A stretch of DNA of 64,000 nt. Source: Anderseniella sp. Alg231-50. Its GTDB lineage: Bacteria > Pseudomonadota > Alphaproteobacteria > Rhizobiales > Aestuariivirgaceae. Below the pieces are notes generated by a model, which was given only the letters and a program-made list of their open reading frames with translations, was not told where the DNA came from and did no database searches. Position 1 is the stretch's first letter; each line of letters starts with the position of its first letter. The position numbers were made by a program, and so were the translations under genes. The stretch lies in the NCBI RefSeq assembly GCF_900149695.1, contig NZ_LT703003.1, positions 1,302,001 through 1,366,000 on the forward strand, given 5' to 3'. This document shows, piece after piece, positions 7,863-20,466 of the stretch.

Positions 7863-10028
7863 ATGACGACGGATTCGACAGTTCAGGTATTACTGCCGCT
7901 GGCACTGGATGATGCCTACACCTACCTGGTGCCGGACGGCATGACGCTCGCCCCCGGCGACTATGTGCGCGTGCCCCTGGGCCCGCGTCTGGTCATCGGC
8001 GTGGTCTGGGACACGGGCGGCGAGGTACCGGATACGGCCAGGCTTCGTGCGGTCAGCGAAAAATACGAAACGCCTGCCATGCCGGAGTTGCACCGGCAGT
8101 TCATCAACTGGGTAGCGCAGTACTATCTAGAGCAGCCGGGTTCTGTCCTGCGCATGGCGTTGCGGGTTCCCGAGGCGCTCGGTGCGCCGCGCCAGCAAAT
8201 CGCCTACCGCGCATCCGGACAGCAGCCGCAAAAAATGACCGCACAGCGCACACGGGTTCTCGAAGTGGCAAGCGACGGGCTGGCGCGGCGCACGCCGGAA
8301 CTTGCCCAGGAAGCAGGCGTCGGCGCATCAGTGGTGAAGGGGCTGGTCAAGGCAGGTGCACTGGAAGCCGTCACACTACCTGCCATGGCAGCTTTTGCAG
8401 AACCGGAATTGAACCATAACCGGGTCGAGCTGTCGGACAGCCAGACGCTGGCGGCAGCGGATTTGCGCAAGCAGGTCACAGGGCGCGGATTTTCAGTGTC
8501 ACTGCTGGATGGGGTGACGGGTTCCGGCAAGACGGAAGTTTATTTCGAGGCCATGGCAGCAGCCCTGGCGCAAGGCAGGCAGGTATTGCTGCTGTTGCCG
8601 GAAATTGCGCTGACGGGGCCGTTCCTGCGCCGGGTGGAAGAGCGCTTTGGTGTGCCGCCGGCGGAGTGGCACTCAGCAGTTCGCCCGCGAGAGCGCGAGC
8701 GGGTCTGGCGCGGTGTGGCCAGCGGCGAGGCGCGCATCGTGGTCGGCGCGCGCTCGGCCCTGTTCCTGCCGTGGCAGCGGCCCGGCCTGATCGTGGTGGA
8801 CGAGGAGCACGAGCCTGCCTTCAAGCAGGCCGAAGGCGTCAACTACCATGCCCGTGACATGGCTGTGCTGTATGGCTCCCTGGGCGGGTTCCCGGTGATA
8901 CTGGCCTCGGCCACGCCGTCGATGGAATCGCTGTGGAATGCCGGCAAGGGACGCTATGGCCATGTCCGGCTTGAAGCGCGTTACGGCAAGGCGCAGTTGC
9001 CTGACATCAGCCTGCTCGACATGCGGGCTGAAAAAATGCCGTCCGGTGAATGGATGGCGCCGGCCCTGACGCAGGCCGTGGCTGAAACGCTGGGCAAGGG
9101 TGACCAGGCGCTGCTGTTTTTGAACCGGCGCGGCTATGCACCACTGACCCTGTGCCGGACCTGCGGGTTCCGGCTGGCCTGTCCACAGTGCGCAAGCTGG
9201 CTGGTGGAGCACAGGTTCAGGGGCAGGCTCGCGTGTCACCATTGCGGACATGAGGAACCGGTACCGGATGCGTGTCCGTCATGCGGCAGCGAAAACACCC
9301 TGGTGCCATGCGGACCTGGTGTCGAGCGGCTGGCGGAAGAAGCAACCCAACGATTTCCCGATGCGAAGATTGCAATCCTGTCGTCGGACCTGTCACGCGG
9401 TGTGCTGCTGAGGGATACCCTGCAGGCCATTGCGCGCGGCGACTACAACCTCATCATCGGGACGCAACTGGTGGCCAAGGGGCATCACTTCCCGCAACTG
9501 ACCCTTGCCGGCGTCATCGACGCTGACCTGGCGCTGGAAACCACCGATCCGCGTGCCGGTGAACGGACCTGGCAGATGCTGGCCCAGGTGTCCGGCCGGG
9601 CAGGGCGCGGCGACAAGACCGGCCGTGCCCTGGTGCAGACCTATATGCCGGACCACCCCTTGATGCAGGCATTGGCCGCCGGTGACCGTGACGGTTTCCT
9701 GGCCCATGAAAGTGATATTCGCGAGCGCGCCATGTTGCCGCCGTTCGGGCGCATGGCCGGCATTATCATATCGGGCAGTGACCGGGATGAAACCGGCCGG
9801 TTTGCCCAGAGCCTGTTGCGAACCGTGCCGGACGCCAAGGATGTGCAGGTGCTTGGGCCGGCACCGGCGCCATTGTCCATGGTGCGTGGCCGTCACCGGT
9901 TCCGCTACCTGGTGATGTGCGCACGCGATGTGGACATCCAGGCCTATCTGCGCCAGTGGCTTGGCGGCATCAAGCCCAGGGGCTCGCTCAGGCTGGCGAT
10001 CGATGTCGACCCGTACAGTTTTCTGTAG
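7863..10028 (+). CDS. priA: Primosomal replication restart helicase PriA
   Basis: A 721-residue 3'-5' superfamily 2 DNA helicase that recognises stalled forks and reloads the replisome. The N-terminal 3'-DNA-end-binding domain (VQVLLPLALDDAYTYLVPDG) is followed by Walker A GVTGSGKTEVYFEAM (about residue 218), the DEEH box (about 313), and an insertion with eight zinc-binding cysteines between about residues 430 and 480 (CRTCGFRLACPQC and CHHCGHEEPVPDACPSCG). The helicase C-domain includes IIGTQLVAKGHHFP and QVSGRAGRGDKTGRALVQTY. I chose the ATG at 7863; an in-frame GTG at 7821 would add 14 residues unlike the family N-terminus. Its TAG stop overlaps the first base of the hairpin repeat at 10028. 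Confidence 0.95.
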   Translation: MTTDSTVQVLLPLALDDAYTYLVPDGMTLAPGDYVRVPLGPRLVIGVVWDTGGEVPDTARLRAVSEKYETPAMPELHRQFINWVAQYYLEQPGSVLRMALRVPEALGAPRQQIAYRASGQQPQKMTAQRTRVLEVASDGLARRTPELAQEAGVGASVVKGLVKAGALEAVTLPAMAAFAEPELNHNRVELSDSQTLAAADLRKQVTGRGFSVSLLDGVTGSGKTEVYFEAMAAALAQGRQVLLLLPEIALTGPFLRRVEERFGVPPAEWHSAVRPRERERVWRGVASGEARIVVGARSALFLPWQRPGLIVVDEEHEPAFKQAEGVNYHARDMAVLYGSLGGFPVILASATPSMESLWNAGKGRYGHVRLEARYGKAQLPDISLLDMRAEKMPSGEWMAPALTQAVAETLGKGDQALLFLNRRGYAPLTLCRTCGFRLACPQCASWLVEHRFRGRLACHHCGHEEPVPDACPSCGSENTLVPCGPGVERLAEEATQRFPDAKIAILSSDLSRGVLLRDTLQAIARGDYNLIIGTQLVAKGHHFPQLTLAGVIDADLALETTDPRAGERTWQMLAQVSGRAGRGDKTGRALVQTYMPDHPLMQALAAGDRDGFLAHESDIRERAMLPPFGRMAGIIISGSDRDETGRFAQSLLRTVPDAKDVQVLGPAPAPLSMVRGRHRFRYLVMCARDVDIQAYLRQWLGGIKPRGSLRLAIDVDPYSFL

Positions 10029-10075
10029 ATCAGTATAGTTTCCGATTGAATCAGTCAGAAACTATAAAACTGATC
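10028..10075. repeat. Dispersed hairpin repeat, copy A
   Basis: A 48-nt palindromic unit directly at the priA stop codon. The outer stem GATCAGT/ACTGATC encloses a stem with TATAGTTTC/GAAACTATA at its base and a GAATC loop. It aligns without gaps to copy B at 51255-51302, and many of the differences are paired changes that preserve the stem. About 15 nt further on, TAGAGCAAC is shared with copy B; here its complement encodes the last residues and stop of the transglycosylase gene. It probably also ends both convergent transcripts. Confidence 0.8.
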
Positions 10076-10089
10076 GTTTTTGATGGGCT

Positions 10090-10746
10090 CTAGAGCAACA
10101 CCGGACCAGACGGACCCGTGTAACCGAAGCCCGGGGCTGACGACCTGAACCGGTCGCGGCGATATTTGTCTGAATTGCTGCGCTTGACCTCGACAGAGTC
10201 TGCATAGTTCTTGGCCGCTTCGGGCAGCTTCTTGGCGTAGATACCGGCGTTGTAATAAGCGACCGACCCGCGGTTCAGGGCTTTGCGCAGATAGCGCAGG
10301 CCGTAGTGCAGGTTGGTGTCGGGATCATACAGGTCATCGCAGGTGCCCTTGTAGCCGATGCCGCGGGCGGTCTGGCATTTGAGCTGCATCAGGCCGATCT
10401 CGCCGGCTGCACCGGTAACGTTCGCGCGAAAGCTTGATTCCTGGAGCACCACCGCCAGGGCGGTATCAATAGGTACATCGGCTCCTTCGGCATGAACGTG
10501 AATCTTTGCCAGGATCACCGGGCGTGGCCGCTTTATCTTCGTGCGCTGTGTCCCGGCAATGGTCTTGGCAGCCTTTTTGGCTGGCTTTTCGGTTATCCGG
10601 TTGTAAACGAGTTGTGCCGCTGCAGAACGCTGTGAAGCAGCAGCGGAGACGTCCCTGGCAGACTCCTGTGGTTTGGCTGTGACAGTCATTGGCAAGCAAA
10701 CTGATGCCGCCAGCGCGATCGCGCTGAACAATTTCCTCGATGTCAT
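10090..10746 (-). CDS. Secreted lytic transglycosylase, SLT domain
   Basis: A 218-residue peptidoglycan-cleaving enzyme. It starts with a signal peptide (MTSRKLFSAIALAASVCLPM, cleavage probably after VTA). A basic linker (KPAKKAAKTIAGTQRTKIKR) leads to an SLT lysozyme-like domain: the catalytic Glu lies in VVLQESSFRANVTG, followed by AAGEIGLMQLKC and DPDTNLHYGLRYLRKAL and the AYYNAG motif. I use the ATG at 10746, which places the signal peptide at the N-terminus; an upstream in-frame start at 10788 would bury it. The last codons and stop (complement of 10090-10100) fall in the TAGAGCAAC part of the hairpin repeat, so the C-terminus may have been shaped by that element. Confidence 0.9.
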   Translation of the reverse strand: MTSRKLFSAIALAASVCLPMTVTAKPQESARDVSAAASQRSAAAQLVYNRITEKPAKKAAKTIAGTQRTKIKRPRPVILAKIHVHAEGADVPIDTALAVVLQESSFRANVTGAAGEIGLMQLKCQTARGIGYKGTCDDLYDPDTNLHYGLRYLRKALNRGSVAYYNAGIYAKKLPEAAKNYADSVEVKRSNSDKYRRDRFRSSAPGFGYTGPSGPVLL

Positions 10747-11161
10747 GTAAAATGTACTCCGGTAGTTTCGCCGTGTCGGGGCGCACAAGGCACCCGTGGT
10801 TACGCATGCCGACGGTTGGTCGGCAAAAAATTCCCTTGTTGATCAATGGTTACAGTCACTTGGAAATGCCGCCGCGTGACTGTCCCTGGCCGTCTGGCGC
10901 AAGCTCTAATGAGAAGCTTGGGCTTTATTTGGAACCTGTATGGACAGTTTCAAGGCAACAATGTGTCTGAGATTGCGGCAATCCGCCGCCATGTCACAGT
11001 TGCGCCACGCATATGCCTGTGCTAGATCGAGCGCGCAACTGGGAAAGCACGGCTTGCCGGGTAAAACCGGTTGCGGGGAATTACCAAAATAAGTCAGGTA
11101 TTTGCACTGTTTTCGGTGGTGCCTGAAGTCCGCAAAACCGCCAAAGTGAGTACACCTCCAC
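10747..11161. other. Intergenic region upstream of atp operon
   Basis: No gene is supported in these 415 bases. The region must contain the divergent promoters of the transglycosylase and the atp operon. It includes a perfect 9-bp inverted repeat CAGTTGCGC (10997-11005) / GCGCAACTG (11033-11041) with a 27-nt loop, about 120 bp before atpH. I could not identify convincing -35/-10 boxes. Confidence 0.6.
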
Positions 11162-11721
11162 GTGACGGCTCAAGAACAAAAAGCAACAGGCATGCCGGGG
11201 CGTTACGCCACCGCTCTGTTTGAATTGGCACAGGAATCCAACTCGGTCGGCCAGGTTTCGGCTGATCTGGATAGTTTTGCTGCCATGTTGGATTCATCCG
11301 AAGATCTGACCCGGCTGGTCCGCAGCCCGGTGTTTGGTGCCGGTGAACAGATTGCGGCGCTGGATGCGGTTTTCGCACAGGCCGGGATCAAATCCATTGC
11401 AGCGAATTTTATCAGGCTGGCGGCCAACAACCGCCGGCTTTTTGCTGTCAGGAACATGATCGGGGCATACAGGTCCCTGGTCGCTGAAGCGCGCGGCGAA
11501 ATTGCCGCTGAAGTCGTTTCCGCTGAAAAACTCACTGCTGCACAGCTTTCCAAGCTGAAGGCAGAACTCAAGGCTTCGGTTGGCTCTGATGTAGAGCTGG
11601 CCACTACCGTTGATCCGTCGATACTCGGCGGACTTATCGTCAAAGTCGGTTCCCGTATGGTCGATAACTCACTTCGTACCAAACTCCAGAACCTCAAGGT
11701 TTCCATGAAAGGGGTCAGCTG

Positions 11722-11722
<1 letters not shown>
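11162..11722 (+). CDS. atpH: ATP synthase F1 subunit delta
   Basis: The 186-residue delta subunit of the stator that links the F1 alpha-beta head to the b subunits. The N-terminal helical domain is typical ([12 protein letters not shown], then [10 protein letters not shown]), and the C-terminal domain ends in the conserved [20 protein letters not shown] followed by RTKLQNLK. The start is the GTG at 11162, which gives the short N-terminal extension usual in alphaproteobacteria; an ATG at 11192 is the alternative. Its TGA overlaps the atpA ATG by one base, so the two are translationally coupled. It is the first gene of atpHAGDC; F0 genes are not in the window, as usual in this class, where they form a separate operon. 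Confidence 0.96.
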
Positions 11723-13254
<1,532 letters not shown>

Positions 13255-13297
13255 TTGGCGCTGTTCGTAGAGATCAACTGAGGGAAAATCAGGGACT

Positions 13298-15732
<2,435 letters not shown>

Positions 15733-15764
15733 TCCGGTTGCAAGACTGATTAACGGAGAGCCTT

Positions 15765-16163
15765 ATGGCCGATCTCTTGAAGTTTGAACTGGTATCACCT
15801 GAGCGGCTGTTGTCGTCAGGCGACGTGCAGCAGGTTGTCGTGCCAGGCACCGAAGGCGAGTTTACCGTTCTGGTCAATCACGCCCCGGTCTTGTCGACAC
15901 TCAAGCCCGGCGTTGTAACCGTCACCGATGAAAGCGGTAATGCAGAACGGATTTTCGTGCGTGGCGGATTTGCGGAAGTAAATCCTGCCGGCCTGACCAT
16001 CCTGGCTGAAGAAGCTGTTGCGGTGAGCGATCTTTCAGCAGACGACCTGGCGCAGAAAATCCAGAATGCGCAGGAAGACGTGAACGACGCCAATGATCCT
16101 GAGAAAAAGCGCCGGGCGCAGGAAACTCTCGATCATCTGACGCAATTGCAGTCAGCGCTTTAA
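15765..16163 (+). CDS. atpC: ATP synthase F1 subunit epsilon
   Basis: The 132-residue epsilon subunit, part of the rotor and a regulator of ATP hydrolysis. The beta-sandwich domain shows the family motifs KFELVSPERLLSSGDVQQV, PGTEGEFTVLVNHAPVLSTL and FVRGGFAEVNPAGLTILAEEA. The C-terminal helical hairpin (about residues 88-132) is present. CGGAGAG just upstream of ATG 15765 is the ribosome binding site. It is the last gene of the operon and is followed by a strong intrinsic terminator. Confidence 0.97.
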   Translation: MADLLKFELVSPERLLSSGDVQQVVVPGTEGEFTVLVNHAPVLSTLKPGVVTVTDESGNAERIFVRGGFAEVNPAGLTILAEEAVAVSDLSADDLAQKIQNAQEDVNDANDPEKKRRAQETLDHLTQLQSAL

Positions 16164-16187
16164 GGCGAACTTGCAGACACTGAATTC

Positions 16188-16218
16188 AAGCCGGGCGGTC
16201 AAATGCCCGGCTTTTTGT
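16188..16218 (+). terminator. Intrinsic terminator of the atp operon
   Basis: AAGCCGGGC (16188-16196) pairs perfectly with GCCCGGCTT (16205-16213) around an 8-nt loop, followed by a T-rich run (TTTTTGTTT). It lies 25 bp after the atpC stop. Confidence 0.93.
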
Positions 16219-16241
16219 TTGTGAAAAGGGATTGTGCCCAC

Positions 16242-16850
16242 ATGAAACAGACATCACCATCGGCAGACCGCAACATGGACATCGTGCGTGACTGGTTGCT
16301 CAAGATTGTACCGGAAACGGCGCGTGACCTGCTGGAAGTATCATCCGGCACCGGCCAGCACGGGGCGCATTGTGCGCCGGCAATGCCGCACCTGCGCTGG
16401 TGGCCGACCGAGTTCGACCCGGACAGGCTGGCCAGCATTGCTGCCTACGCCGCTGATGCCTCATCCGGCAACCTGATGCCGGCGCAGCAGCTTGATGTGC
16501 TGGACAGCGCGTGGGAAGACACGGTGAAACCAGGGCGCGCCGACGTTATTGTCAACATCAACATGATCCATATTACACCGTGGCAGGCGTGCACCGGGCT
16601 GCTGAGAGGTGCCGGGCGCAAGTTAGGCGCCGGCGGCCTGCTGGTCTTCTACGGTCCGTTCCGGCAGCGTGATGTGGAGACGGTTGAGAGTAACGAGGCT
16701 TTCGAGGTGTGGCTGAAAAACCAGGATCCGGCCTATGGCATCAGGGTTCTGGAAGAGGTCGCCGAAGAGGCATCGCGGCACCAGCTGTCATTGTCTGACA
16801 TCCTGCCGGTGCCGGCCAACAACCTGATTGTGGTATTCAAACGGGATTAG
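16242..16850 (+). CDS. DUF938 family SAM-dependent methyltransferase-like protein
   Basis: A 202-residue protein of the DUF938 (PF06080) family, which has a class I methyltransferase fold and no established substrate. Visible family features are the N-terminal SPSADRNMDIVRDWL, the SAM loop LLEVSSGTGQHGAHCAPAMP, the acidic WPTEFDP, NINMIHITPWQACTGLLRGA and GGLLVFYGPF. I begin at ATG 16242; an earlier in-frame ATG at 16203 lies inside the atp terminator hairpin and is unlikely. It follows the terminator in the same direction, so it needs its own promoter or readthrough. Confidence 0.9.
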   Translation: MKQTSPSADRNMDIVRDWLLKIVPETARDLLEVSSGTGQHGAHCAPAMPHLRWWPTEFDPDRLASIAAYAADASSGNLMPAQQLDVLDSAWEDTVKPGRADVIVNINMIHITPWQACTGLLRGAGRKLGAGGLLVFYGPFRQRDVETVESNEAFEVWLKNQDPAYGIRVLEEVAEEASRHQLSLSDILPVPANNLIVVFKRD

Positions 16851-16888
16851 GACACCGCGCGAACCGGCGTGGGATCGAACCTGTTTGG

Positions 16889-17392
16889 CTAAAGATGCCT
16901 GAACGCGCTGATGACCTGGCTGTACACCTGGCGCTTGAACGGCACGATCAGGTCTTCAAGCTCGTCCATGTCGGCCCAGCGCCACTCGTCGAATTCCGGC
17001 TTGTGGCCAATGCCCGAAATATCGATTTCAGAGTCTGCGCCGGTAAACCGGCAAGCGACCCATTTCTGTTTCTGTCCCCGATAGCGGCCTTTCCAGGCAA
17101 CACCGACCAGGTGGTCGGGCAAATCGTAGGTGAGCCAGTCATCGGTTTCCGCCAACACCTCCGCCGAGTGCACGCCGGTTTCTTCCGTCAGTTCGCGCAT
17201 GGCGGCTGAGCGGACATCCTCGCCCTCATCAATGCCACCTTGCGGCATCTGCCACCACATGCCCACACCTGCGGCTTCATCATCGTTTTCCTGGACGATG
17301 CGATGGCCGATCCATACTTTTCCATGTGAATTCAGCAGCATGACACCGACGCATGGACGGTAGGGCAGATTGTCAAGTGGTGCGGTGGTCAT
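16889..17392 (-). CDS. rppH: RNA pyrophosphohydrolase (Nudix)
   Basis: A 167-residue Nudix hydrolase that removes pyrophosphate from the 5' end of mRNA and so triggers decay; the same family also hydrolyses dinucleoside polyphosphates. The N-terminal [20 protein letters not shown] is typical of RppH. The Nudix box is complete: [20 protein letters not shown], then TGV. The C-terminus [20 protein letters not shown] also matches. I start at ATG 17392, because upstream sequence in the same frame overlaps the next gene and shows no homology. It is the last gene of a minus-strand run with yibQ and ctpA. Confidence 0.95.
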   Translation of the reverse strand: MTTAPLDNLPYRPCVGVMLLNSHGKVWIGHRIVQENDDEAAGVGMWWQMPQGGIDEGEDVRSAAMRELTEETGVHSAEVLAETDDWLTYDLPDHLVGVAWKGRYRGQKQKWVACRFTGADSEIDISGIGHKPEFDEWRWADMDELEDLIVPFKRQVYSQVISAFRHL

Positions 17393-17414
17393 GAGAGCGT
17401 GCTCGAGAAACCGG

Positions 17415-18716
17415 CTAACTGCGGCGGGCAGCGAAAGCGGCAGACACCGGCACCAGTAGAATATTGCGCCCGGCAAGTCCCTGTGCCCACTGGTCGATTG
17501 CTTCGATCGTGGACGGCAATCCGGATCCGGTTGCGATGGCGATGCCGCTGTGGCGGGCCTGTGCCTCCAGCCTTTGCAAGGCCGCCAGAACCGATGCCGG
17601 CGAGCCGTCTCCGTCAAGGCTGACAACCGCAGAGCGTGCGTCCAGGCCCAGAATTCCTGCAAGCTGGGTGGCGCGTGACAGGCCCTTGCTGCCGTCGTCG
17701 ACATAGATCAGGCCACGTTTGCCGAGCTCTTTCAGGACCGGGCTTATGGCATCATTGTTGCTGGCAAACTGGGCGCCCAGGTAGTTGGTCACGCCGGCGT
17801 ATCCGGCAAACCGTCCAAGATGCCAGCGCAGAGAGTCGAGGTTTTTCTGCGGCGGGACCGAGGTCAGCAGGGTGTGCGGGCCGGGGTCGATGGACGGATA
17901 GCCGAACGGTTCCATCGGTAAATGGATATACAGTTCGTGACCACGGGACCTGGCGTCATTGGCCTGCTGCTGCAGGTTTTCACCATAGGGTGCGAATCCC
18001 AGTGATACTTCCGGCGGCAGCCTGTTGATTGCCGTTCTGGTCAAACTCTCGTTCAGGCCCATGCCGCCAATCAGCAGTGCCACTTTTGGCATGTCCGATG
18101 CCAACTGTTCACGGGAAACCGGGCGGGCGTAGATGGTTGACGGTCTTGACCCGTCCTTGGCACGCCGGGGCAATGGTCCGTGCGGGCCCTTGCCGGTTAT
18201 CTTGGCTACCGGTGCCGGCACCAGTGCCAGGCTGGCTCGCGACGGGATCAGGGCCTGTTGATTGCGGGATGGCGCCAGGTCGTCCATGGACAGGGCGCCC
18301 GGCGGGCTTTCCACGTCGCCTGAAGATGTGTTGCGGTTTGCCAATTGCTGCCGGCGCTTGTCCAGGTCAGTTTCTCCACCTGCCTGCTGCCTGCTGCCAA
18401 GGTCGGAGAGATCGAGCACCGGAGTATCGGCACCGGTGTCCTGAGACAGTTCTTCATCGCCTGCATCGGCATCCTGCAGCGATGTTGCGGCAGGTTTTTT
18501 GACAGACGACGTAATGATCGGATCAGATGTGTCGATGCGCATGTGAACGACGGGCTCGCCGCCATAAGGTTCATGGCTGACCACGAGCCAGCCCGCCATG
18601 CCGCCCAGAACAGTTATGCAGGCAAGTGATGTTGCACGCAGGGCAGACGGGCGCGCTGAAAACATGCGTGCCGGCAATGAACGCCGTTTCAACGGCTGGC
18701 GAAGGTCATTTTCCAT
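17415..18716 (-). CDS. Divergent polysaccharide deacetylase family protein (YibQ-like)
   Basis: A 433-residue membrane-anchored or exported protein. One N-terminal hydrophobic segment (about residues 29-47) is followed by a long low-complexity linker to about residue 190 and then a divergent polysaccharide deacetylase domain (DUF610/PF04748). Motifs: [70 protein letters not shown], and [16 protein letters not shown]. The family lies next to envC and ctpA in many proteobacteria and is thought to act on the envelope. Biochemical activity is not established. Confidence 0.9.
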   Translation of the reverse strand: MENDLRQPLKRRSLPARMFSARPSALRATSLACITVLGGMAGWLVVSHEPYGGEPVVHMRIDTSDPIITSSVKKPAATSLQDADAGDEELSQDTGADTPVLDLSDLGSRQQAGGETDLDKRRQQLANRNTSSGDVESPPGALSMDDLAPSRNQQALIPSRASLALVPAPVAKITGKGPHGPLPRRAKDGSRPSTIYARPVSREQLASDMPKVALLIGGMGLNESLTRTAINRLPPEVSLGFAPYGENLQQQANDARSRGHELYIHLPMEPFGYPSIDPGPHTLLTSVPPQKNLDSLRWHLGRFAGYAGVTNYLGAQFASNNDAISPVLKELGKRGLIYVDDGSKGLSRATQLAGILGLDARSAVVSLDGDGSPASVLAALQRLEAQARHSGIAIATGSGLPSTIEAIDQWAQGLAGRNILLVPVSAAFAARRS

Positions 18717-18953
18717 TTACAGCCTACCCAAACTCCCTGTGAGTTGCTGTGAGCACTTGCCTTAATCTATTGGCCAAGCGCGGAAACTATACTCGCGAAA
18801 TTGCTGATTCGTACCGAAGTAAAGTACAATTTGAAGTTGCCGGGACGCGGGCACAGTCAACGTCAGATTTGTTTTTGATGGCGCTATCATCCACCAGGCC
18901 GGCGCAACGCGTTGCGATCAAGAAACCGCAGGACTCAAAAATCAGACGAAAGC

Positions 18954-18974
18954 GGCGCGAGCATTGCTCGCGCC
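18954..18974 (-). terminator. GC-rich hairpin after ctpA
   Basis: GGCGCGAGC (18954-18962) and GCTCGCGCC (18966-18974) form a perfect 9-bp stem with a 3-nt loop, 63 bp past the ctpA stop on the minus strand. Only a weak, interrupted T-rich stretch follows. A second hairpin, GACCGGT/ACCGGTC at 18987-19005, lies between it and ctpA. The rest of 18717-19036, the gap between yibQ and ctpA, holds no gene I can support; a perfect 14-bp palindrome is at 18903-18916. Confidence 0.6.
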
Positions 18975-19036
18975 GGTCTGTATCGGGACCGGTATAAAAC
19001 CGGTCTGGGCTTTCGCGGTTCCCTGAGCGGCCCGGT

Positions 19037-20377
19037 CTAGTTTGCTGAGGTGCCGGACTGGGCAGTTGTCGGCGCTTCAGCCTTCTTCGGTGTCTGTTCG
19101 ACCGTCTTGCCGTCAAGCAGGTCGATGGCTGCCTTGAGCTGCAGGTCCTTTTCCTTGTCTGCCGGTACATAGGACGACGAGCCGGTGGATTCTTCACCTT
19201 CGCCCTCACCGGTCAGGTGGCCACGCAGGGAGGCTTCCGAGGTGGTGCGGCTGGCCTGGGCCTTCAGTTCTTCCGGCAGTTCCTGCTCGATCTTGATGTC
19301 CGGCTTGATGCCCTTGGCCTGGATCGAGGTGTTGGACGGCGTGTAGTAGCGCGCAGTCGTCAGGCGAATGGCACCTTCCGATCCGAGCGGAATAATGGTT
19401 TGAACAGATCCCTTGCCGAACGAACGGGTGCCGAGAATGGTGGCGCGCTTATGATCCTGCAAGGCGCCAGCAACGATTTCAGACGCCGACGCCGAGCCGC
19501 CATTGATCAGGACGACGATTTTCTTGCCGTCGCTGAGGTCGCCATTGGTTGCCGTCGAGCGGTCGGTTTCAGAGCCGTTGCGGCCCCGGGTGGATACGAT
19601 AACCCCCTTGTTGAGGAAGCTGTCGGACACCGAGATGGCCTGATTGAGCAGGCCGCCGGGATTGTTGCGCAGGTCAATAATGTAGCCTTTCAGCTTGTCA
19701 CCAAGCTGGGTCTTGATCTTTTCGACTGCCTTTTCGAGGTTGTCCTGGGTCTGGTCGTTGAAGGACGAAATACGGATATAGCCGATGTCATCGCGTTCAA
19801 CGTTGAAGCGCACAGCGCGAATCTTGATGATGGCGCGCTTGATGGTTACGTCAAACGGCGCATCCTTGCCCTTGCGTACGATTGTAAGTGTGATCGGCTC
19901 ACCGACCTTGCCGCGCATCTTGTCGACGGCTTCATTCAGGGTCAGGCCGCGAATTTCCTTGCCGTCGATCCGGGTGATCAGGTCATTGGACAGAATGCCG
20001 GCTTTCTGAGCCGGTGTTTCGTCGATGGGGGCAACCACCTTGACCACTTCCTTTTCCATGGTCACTTCGATGCCGAGACCGCCGAATTCGCCGCGGGTCT
20101 GAACCTGCATGTCCTTGAAACGTTTCGGGTTCATATAACTGGAATGCGGATCAAGACCGGACAGCATGCCGTTGATGGCCGTGTCGATCAGCTTTTCAGA
20201 ATCAGGCTCTTCGACATAATCGGCCCGGACACGATCAAACACGTCGCCAAACAAATTCAGATAGCGATAGGTTTCCTGATTGGATGCGTTCGCATAGTTC
20301 AGCGATTGCCAGGCGCCGGTGGCTGCGATAAAGCCGACCACGAAGGCGCCGGCGATCTTCAGGTTTGTTTTGTGCAT
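19037..20377 (-). CDS. ctpA: C-terminal processing protease, S41 family with PDZ domain
   Basis: A 446-residue periplasmic serine protease. A signal/anchor segment (KIAGAFVVGFIAATGAW) is followed by the S41 N-terminal domain (GMLSGLDPHSSYMNPKRF), a PDZ domain (about residues 85-165, FGGLGIEVTMEKEVVKVVAP) and the protease core. The catalytic Ser lies in NGGSASASEIVAGAL and the Lys in GTRSFGKGSVQTIIPL, the Ser/Lys dyad of CtpA enzymes. A Ser/Gly/Gln-rich C-terminal tail ends it. I start at ATG 20377; GGAAAG lies about 13 bases upstream. Alternatives are 20395 and 20410. Downstream of envC in the conserved cell-envelope group. Confidence 0.95.
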   Translation of the reverse strand: MHKTNLKIAGAFVVGFIAATGAWQSLNYANASNQETYRYLNLFGDVFDRVRADYVEEPDSEKLIDTAINGMLSGLDPHSSYMNPKRFKDMQVQTRGEFGGLGIEVTMEKEVVKVVAPIDETPAQKAGILSNDLITRIDGKEIRGLTLNEAVDKMRGKVGEPITLTIVRKGKDAPFDVTIKRAIIKIRAVRFNVERDDIGYIRISSFNDQTQDNLEKAVEKIKTQLGDKLKGYIIDLRNNPGGLLNQAISVSDSFLNKGVIVSTRGRNGSETDRSTATNGDLSDGKKIVVLINGGSASASEIVAGALQDHKRATILGTRSFGKGSVQTIIPLGSEGAIRLTTARYYTPSNTSIQAKGIKPDIKIEQELPEELKAQASRTTSEASLRGHLTGEGEGEESTGSSSYVPADKEKDLQLKAAIDLLDGKTVEQTPKKAEAPTTAQSGTSAN

Positions 20378-20466
20378 TACGTGTCGGCTTTCCATCAAGG
20401 GTTGGATCAACGATCCTGATTAGCTGAGCATTCAATGTAAAGATTAGCGCGCTGTCGCACTTCTCG

